Part shown: in pieces, positions 32,666 through 38,174 of the stretch | Layout: every line of letters starts with the position of its first letter | Position numbering within the stretch: position 1 is the first letter of the stretch | Origin: Chloroflexota bacterium | Lineage (GTDB): Bacteria > Chloroflexota > Dehalococcoidia > GIF9 > UBA5629 | Reading direction: 5' to 3' | NCBI GenBank assembly: GCA_016865895.1 | Contig: VGNY01000008.1 | Location: 1-38,174, forward strand | DNA: 38,174 nt | The notes under the pieces: model-generated | What the model was told of the DNA's origin: nothing | Databases searched by the model: none | What the model saw: the letters and a program-made list of their open reading frames with translations, nothing else | Position numbers and translations under genes: made by a program

Positions 32666-33187
32666 ATGATGCGACTGGAAAACCGTAGAAAGAGGAAAAT
32701 CGAAGCAACCATCCGCCAGATGGAGATAGATGACATCAGCGCAGTCTATCACCTGGGTGAGCAGCTTTTCACCAGCGAGGAGTTCCCCATTCTATATCGC
32801 ACCTGGGACCAATATGAGGTAACAGATTATTTTACCTCCGACCCTGATTATTGCCTGGTCGCTGAGGCAGAAGAAAAAATCGTTGGCTTCATCATCGGCA
32901 CCACCATCGAGAAAGAAGGCACCGCTTGGAAGAAATATGGATACCTGAGCTGGATAGGGGTGGACGAGGTTTTCCAAAGGACTAACCTAGGCTACCGTCT
33001 GTACCGGAATCTGGAACAGAGGCTACGTAAACACGGAGTCAGAATGATTATAGCCGATACCGATGCTGAAAATGAGGCGGCCATCGCCTTCTTCAAGGCA
33101 ATAGGTTTCTCCATTAGTAGCCAGCACGTCTGGTTAGCTAAGACTCTCCAGCGACCAAACAAAAAGAACAACAAGACAGAGGACTAA
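32666..33187 (+). CDS. GNAT-family N-acetyltransferase
   Basis: The 173 residues fit the GNAT fold: IRQMEIDDISAVYHLGEQLF (N-terminal strand and helix), YCLVAEAEEKIVGFIIGTTI (beta strands 2-4), LSWIGVDEVFQRTNLGYRLYRNLEQRL (acetyl-CoA pyrophosphate loop Q-R-T-N-L-G) and ADTDAENEAAIAFFKAIGFSISSQHVWL (C-terminal strands with the AIxFFxxxGF motif). It transfers an acetyl group to an amine; the substrate is unknown. GGAGGA precedes two tandem ATGs, and the second may be used. The next gene starts two nt after its stop, so they are coupled. Confidence 0.9.
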   Translation: MMRLENRRKRKIEATIRQMEIDDISAVYHLGEQLFTSEEFPILYRTWDQYEVTDYFTSDPDYCLVAEAEEKIVGFIIGTTIEKEGTAWKKYGYLSWIGVDEVFQRTNLGYRLYRNLEQRLRKHGVRMIIADTDAENEAAIAFFKAIGFSISSQHVWLAKTLQRPNKKNNKTED

Positions 33188-33189
33188 CA

Positions 33190-34311
33190 GTGAAACGAAC
33201 TCAACAAGAAAGCAGGACTGTCGGAGTACAACCGGCAAGGCTGAAAGGTCTTCTCAAAGACCTGATAGACATATACAGCCCGTCAGGCAAGGAAGGAGAG
33301 ATTACCGAGTATGTGGAAGGATACCTGAAAAAACACGGTCTGCGGGTAACCAAACAAGAAGTCGATGAGAACCGTTGTAACCTGGTAGCCTTCCCGGAAG
33401 AAAGAAATGACGTCGAGCTTTGCTTCGTCGGGCATCTGGATACTGTTACCGCCCACGACCTTGAGGACTTCGGCTTCAGTGAAGAAGATGATACCGTCTT
33501 CGGGCTGGGAAGCGCAGATATGAAAGCAGGCTGCGCCGCTATGATAGAAGCCTTTACCGTCCTGGCTCACAGAGGAAATGCTTTCCCGCCGGTAGGTCTG
33601 GCTCTGGTGGTGGGCGAAGAAGAGGATAGCAGCGGTGCCAAGGCACTGATTCGAGAATACGGCTTCCACTGGGCAATAATCGGCGAGCCTACCAACTTGG
33701 CACCCTGTCTGGGACATTACGGTTATCTCGAAGTGCTGTTACGCACTGAAGGGAAAAGAGCTCACTCCTCTATGCCTGAGCTAGGACAAAATGCTATTGA
33801 GACCATGCTTAAGCTCCTGCTGCAGATCACCGAATATGCCGATTCAACACCACACGGGTTGGTTTACAACATCAGAGAGCTCTCCGGCTTCCCCGGTGGA
33901 TTTGTCGTGCCCGATGCCTGTGAAGCCTGGCTGGACCTTCACCTACCGCCTAACTCTAGGATTGACGCCCTCAAGACAGAGCTAGAGCAATTAGTGGCAG
34001 TAGCCAGCAATGGCATACCTGGCTTAAATGCTCACCTAAAATTTGAAGAGACCTACTCCGGCTATCAGATTTCCTTGGAGCGGCCGTTAATAAATAAATT
34101 GAGAGAGACATACAAAAAGATGTCCCTGTCATGGGAGCCTCAGGATTTCAGGAGCCACTCTGATGGTAGCGCTCTCTGGGCTGCCGGGGTGGACCCAATC
34201 ATCTTAGGGCCCGGCCGGTTAGAAGCGGCACACACACCAGAAGAATCAGTTTCCTTCCCACAAGTGGTACAGGCAGCCAAATTATATCTGAATTTCGCAC
34301 TGTCTCTATAA
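33190..34311 (+). CDS. M20-family deacylase/peptidase (ArgE/DapE/LysK-like)
   Basis: The 373 residues have VGHLDTVTAHD (H82, D84), LGSADMKAG (D110), GEEEDSSGA (catalytic Glu and zinc Glu at 143-145) and GEPT, the full di-zinc M20 set. The dimerisation domain is at about 180-295 (GYLEVLLRTEGKRAHSSMPELGQNAIE), and H in AHTPEE near the end is the last zinc ligand. It hydrolyses an N-acyl amino acid or dipeptide. Translation starts at GTG two nt after the GNAT stop, so acetyltransferase and deacylase are co-expressed. Similarity to LysK-type enzymes is suggestive, but no LysW or lysine genes are adjacent. Confidence 0.9.
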   Translation: MKRTQQESRTVGVQPARLKGLLKDLIDIYSPSGKEGEITEYVEGYLKKHGLRVTKQEVDENRCNLVAFPEERNDVELCFVGHLDTVTAHDLEDFGFSEEDDTVFGLGSADMKAGCAAMIEAFTVLAHRGNAFPPVGLALVVGEEEDSSGAKALIREYGFHWAIIGEPTNLAPCLGHYGYLEVLLRTEGKRAHSSMPELGQNAIETMLKLLLQITEYADSTPHGLVYNIRELSGFPGGFVVPDACEAWLDLHLPPNSRIDALKTELEQLVAVASNGIPGLNAHLKFEETYSGYQISLERPLINKLRETYKKMSLSWEPQDFRSHSDGSALWAAGVDPIILGPGRLEAAHTPEESVSFPQVVQAAKLYLNFALSL

Positions 34312-34324
34312 GCTTGGGTATTCG

Positions 34325-34363
34325 TTGCCTGCCACGTCCTTCAGCGGAAGGACTCGCAATGAC
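34325..34363. repeat. Fragment of the TCATTGCGAG-type repeat
   Basis: TTGCCTGCCACGTCCTTCAGCGGAAGGACTCGCAATGACA is the inverse end of the repeat, with a perfect inner hairpin GTCCTTC-AGCG-GAAGGAC (34336-34353). It lies 13 nt after the M20 stop and could also end that transcript. Confidence 0.6.
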
Positions 34364-34452
34364 AAAAAACATCAAGCATCTCCTGATGTACTAAACGGAC
34401 GCACACGAACACATTGACGCTAGACATAAGTGGAGAGTAAAATGCTAGCATC

Positions 34453-35715
34453 ATGCACCAAAAAATCACCCTTGATAATGGATTACGCCTTCTTACCTGT
34501 AATATGCCTCATACTCGCTCGGTCTCCGTGGTCTTTTACTTAGGTGTCGGCCCTCGTTACGAGACTGACTCTGAAGCTGGCATTTCTCATTTCATTGAGC
34601 ACCTTTGCTTCAAGGGGACAGAAAAGCGACGAAGCTCTAAGGAAATCAGCGAAGCGATTGAAAGCGTCGGAGGCATGATCAATGGCGGCACCGACAAAGA
34701 GTTGACCACCTTTTGGTGCCGGGTAACCAGCCAGCATTTTTTTCTAGCTTTGGATGTGCTCGTCGACCTGTTACGAAATTCTCGCTTTGACGCCAATGAC
34801 ATCGACCGAGAACGTCAGATAATCATTGAAGAGATAAACATGAGTCTCGATTCTCCACGCCAGCGAGTAGCTATGCTGTTCGACGAGCTTTTATGGCCGG
34901 GACAACCACTGGGACGCGATATCGCCGGCAGCAAAGAAACCGTAACCTCTATAACACAACAGCAAATGCTAGACTTTCTTTCCCACCATTATCTGCCCAA
35001 CAACACTGTTGTTAGCGTCGCCGGCGATATTGAACAGGAGCAAGTGCAAGAGGTTATCAGCCAAGCTCTCAGCGACTGGACATCTAACAAATTATCGACA
35101 GGCTTCCCTAACAGTAGTAGCCAAGAGGCAGCCAGGATGCATATCGAGTTCCGAGATACCGAACAGGCCCATCTTTGCCTAGGTGTCCCCGGATTGTCAT
35201 TTTTCCATCCTGACCGCTATGCCGTTGACCTGCTGAGCATAATACTGGGCGAGGGAATGAGCAGCCGCCTGTTTATTACCGTCAGAGAGCAACAGGGACT
35301 TGCCTACGACATCCACAGCTACGCTGACCATTTTGCTGATTCGGGAGCCGTCATCATCCATGCTGGAGTTGACCCCGGCCGAACCGAAGATGCGCTAAGG
35401 GCAATCATTGACCAGGTTGCTAAACTCAAGGAGTATATCTCCGAAGCTGAGATTGATAAGGCTAAAGAGATGGCTAAGGGACGACTGTTGTTGAGCCTGG
35501 AGAACAGCCGAAATGTCGCTGCCTGGCTAGGCGCACAAGAACTACTCACCAACCGTATCCTTACCGCAGACGAGGTCATTTCACTGGTAGAAGCTGTTAC
35601 CACTGAAGACCTGAAGCGGATAGCTCAGCAACTTCTGACCGGCGAGAAGCTGAACCTGGCCATCGTCGGCCCAGTCAAGGAAGAAGAATCATTAGCCCAG
35701 CTGCTAAAACTTTGA
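34453..35715 (+). CDS. M16-family zinc peptidase (processing peptidase-like)
   Basis: The 420 residues form two M16 domains. HFIEH (46-50) is the inverted zinc motif HxxEH, and E127 in IIIEEINM is the third ligand, at the expected 76-residue spacing. LCLGVPGLSFFHPDRYAVDLLSIILGEGMSSRLF opens the second, non-catalytic half. This is the short bacterial PqqL/MPP-beta-like type, cytosolic with no signal peptide. The start ATG lacks a well-placed SD (GGAGAG is about 15 nt away). A possible promoter, TTGACG-18 nt-TAAAAT (34414-34443), would put the RNA start almost at the ATG. Confidence 0.92.
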   Translation: MHQKITLDNGLRLLTCNMPHTRSVSVVFYLGVGPRYETDSEAGISHFIEHLCFKGTEKRRSSKEISEAIESVGGMINGGTDKELTTFWCRVTSQHFFLALDVLVDLLRNSRFDANDIDRERQIIIEEINMSLDSPRQRVAMLFDELLWPGQPLGRDIAGSKETVTSITQQQMLDFLSHHYLPNNTVVSVAGDIEQEQVQEVISQALSDWTSNKLSTGFPNSSSQEAARMHIEFRDTEQAHLCLGVPGLSFFHPDRYAVDLLSIILGEGMSSRLFITVREQQGLAYDIHSYADHFADSGAVIIHAGVDPGRTEDALRAIIDQVAKLKEYISEAEIDKAKEMAKGRLLLSLENSRNVAAWLGAQELLTNRILTADEVISLVEAVTTEDLKRIAQQLLTGEKLNLAIVGPVKEEESLAQLLKL

Positions 35716-35747
35716 GCTTGCTTGGGGCTTACACCCCGCGCAATGAC

Positions 35748-35790
35748 AGATAAAAATAAGAAAGAGCCGCCCCAGTTGGGACGGCTCTCA
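35748..35790. terminator. Bidirectional terminator between M16 gene and groEL
   Basis: AGAGCCG (35763-35769) pairs with CGGCTCT (35782-35788), extended by CCC/GGG around loop AGTT after one mismatch. On the minus strand the stem is followed by TTTCTTATTTTT, a good U-tract for ending groESL. On the plus strand the tail is weaker. Confidence 0.8.
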
Positions 35791-35811
35791 TTTACAGCTT
35801 TCTATACCCTT

Positions 35812-37437
<1,626 letters not shown>

Positions 37438-37461
37438 TCATTTATATCTTATGAACTCTTT

Positions 37462-37764
37462 CTACTTATTAGAAGTCTTTTTGGCCAAAATATCGCTTTC
37501 CCTAAGGATAATCAGCTCCTCATCATCTTCCTTAATCTCACTACCACCGTACTTGGCATAAATCACCACATCGCCAACCTTCACATCCATAGCCAGCCGT
37601 TTACCATCATCGGTCATCCTACCAGGACCGACAGCAATGACCTTGCCCTCCTGAGGCTTCTCCTTAGCTGTATCCGGCAAGACGATACCTCCCTTGGTAA
37701 CCTCCTCCTTTGGCATCGGTTTTACCACTACCCTGTCTCCTAAAGGTTCAAGTTTAACCGCCAT
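37462..37764 (-). CDS. groS: Co-chaperonin GroES (HSP10)
   Basis: The 100 residues contain [41 protein letters not shown], the GroES signature with its mobile loop, then [15 protein letters not shown] and ILRESDILA. It caps the GroEL ring. It is first in the groESL operon; AAGGAGGTAAAG is the SD. Confidence 0.98.
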   Translation of the reverse strand: MAVKLEPLGDRVVVKPMPKEEVTKGGIVLPDTAKEKPQEGKVIAVGPGRMTDDGKRLAMDVKVGDVVIYAKYGGSEIKEDDEELIILRESDILAKKTSNK

Positions 37765-37789
37765 CTTTACCTCCTTCTTTAACTAGATT

Positions 37790-37816
37790 TTAGCACTCTC
37801 GACCATAGACTGCTAA
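37790..37816. promoter_or_regulatory. CIRCE operator (HrcA binding site)
   Basis: TTAGCACTC-N9-GACTGCTAA matches the CIRCE consensus TTAGCACTC-N9-GAGTGCTAA at 17 of 18 arm positions. It lies directly downstream of the -10 box and upstream of groES, the standard place for repression by HrcA in the absence of heat stress. Confidence 0.9.
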
Positions 37817-37818
37817 AT

Positions 37819-37847
37819 ATATTAGCATAAGAAATTCCGTTTGTAAA
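37819..37847 (-). promoter_or_regulatory. Sigma-A-type groESL promoter
   Basis: On the minus strand, TTTACA (-35, 5/6), a 17-nt spacer and TAATAT (-10) precede the CIRCE. The -35 box lies only six nt past the FmdB stop. Confidence 0.8.
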
Positions 37848-37853
37848 GTGGGG

Positions 37854-38162
37854 CTACATGTCATATCCAGCCTTTTTGTAATCTTCCTTCGCCCTATCTT
37901 CTAGCCCGGCTTTGTCGGCAAGTTCTGCAGCATGACTCCACCTCCCTTCTTTCTCAAATTCGCCTATCCTCGTTTCTGTCAATGTCGCCTCGCTAGATGT
38001 TTCAACTACACAGGCACGAAATCGTGACACCAGTCTCTTAACCGGTGTCTGGCACTTAGGACACTTGCTTAGAGGTTTAGCACTTATGCTTTGCCTGACT
38101 TCAAATCCATCCCGACAATGCTCACAGCCCTCTCCATCTGCTTTATATTCATAGATTGGCAT
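37854..38162 (-). CDS. FmdB-family zinc-ribbon protein
   Basis: The 102 residues start MPIYEYKADGEGCEHCRDGFEVRQSISAKPLSKCPKCQTPVKRLVS. This is the FmdB regulatory-protein zinc ribbon, with Cys pairs CEHC and CPKC. The tail (about residues 55-102) is acidic and helical (EKEGRWSHAAELADKAGLEDRAKEDYKKAGYDM) with no known motif. The family was named for a putative regulator of formylmethanofuran dehydrogenase or amidase genes; its role is not settled. It lies upstream of groES on the same strand, so read-through into groESL is possible. Confidence 0.9.
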   Translation of the reverse strand: MPIYEYKADGEGCEHCRDGFEVRQSISAKPLSKCPKCQTPVKRLVSRFRACVVETSSEATLTETRIGEFEKEGRWSHAAELADKAGLEDRAKEDYKKAGYDM

Positions 38163-38174
38163 TCTATCTTTCCC

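Overview
The window looks like the chromosome of an anaerobic bacterium, probably a Chloroflexota/Dehalococcoidia-like lineage. This rests on the gene mix (PPDK, class III CoA-transferase, 4-hydroxybutyryl-CoA dehydratase family, paired acyl-CoA dehydrogenases, groESL with CIRCE) and on many short dispersed palindromic repeats. It is an inference from gene content, not from a marker gene. Most genes read as ordinary bacterial CDSs with good Shine-Dalgarno (SD) sites. No IS element, prophage or CRISPR array was seen.

Layout. (1) 1-1150: the 3' end of ppdK, a tRNA-like gene (anticodon CAU) with a poorly paired 5' half, a terminator, and a HEPN/DUF4145-like protein that seems to start at AUU. 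(2) 1467-8395: CoA and carbon metabolism (CaiB/BaiF transferase; a convergent operon of a 4-hydroxybutyryl-CoA dehydratase-family enzyme and a small Cys protein), a GH3 glycosidase and a cysteine synthase. (3) 8600-16099: a minus-strand defence operon with its own promoter: type III Mod methyltransferase, KTSC protein, OLD-family ATPase/TOPRIM nuclease, HicB, HicA, then type III Res. Two accessory modules therefore sit between the modification and restriction subunits. (4) 16270-19417: a compact HDAC-like hydrolase, a membrane protein broken by an in-frame TGA, a YihY/BrkB protein, and a DsbA/FrnE-like protein whose CPWC redox motif reads UGA-P-W-C. A SECIS-like hairpin follows that UGA, so this is very probably an unannotated selenoprotein. 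(5) 19502-25856: two acyl-CoA dehydrogenases, FMN proteins, and E1 alpha/beta of a 2-oxoacid/acetoin dehydrogenase. (6) 25924-35715: a beta-CASP nuclease, LOG protein, zinc-ribbon protein, LemA plus M48 protease, crotonase, GNAT, M20 and M16 hydrolases, with intergenic spaces filled by several repeat families. (7) 35748-38162: groEL and groES under a sigma-A promoter and near-perfect CIRCE, then FmdB.

The strongest leads are the selenocysteine DsbA-like gene, which the ORF track truncates to a TTG start just after the UGA, and the composite Mod-KTSC-OLD-HicBA-Res operon. Genome-wide points, such as presence of selABCD, cannot be seen here.
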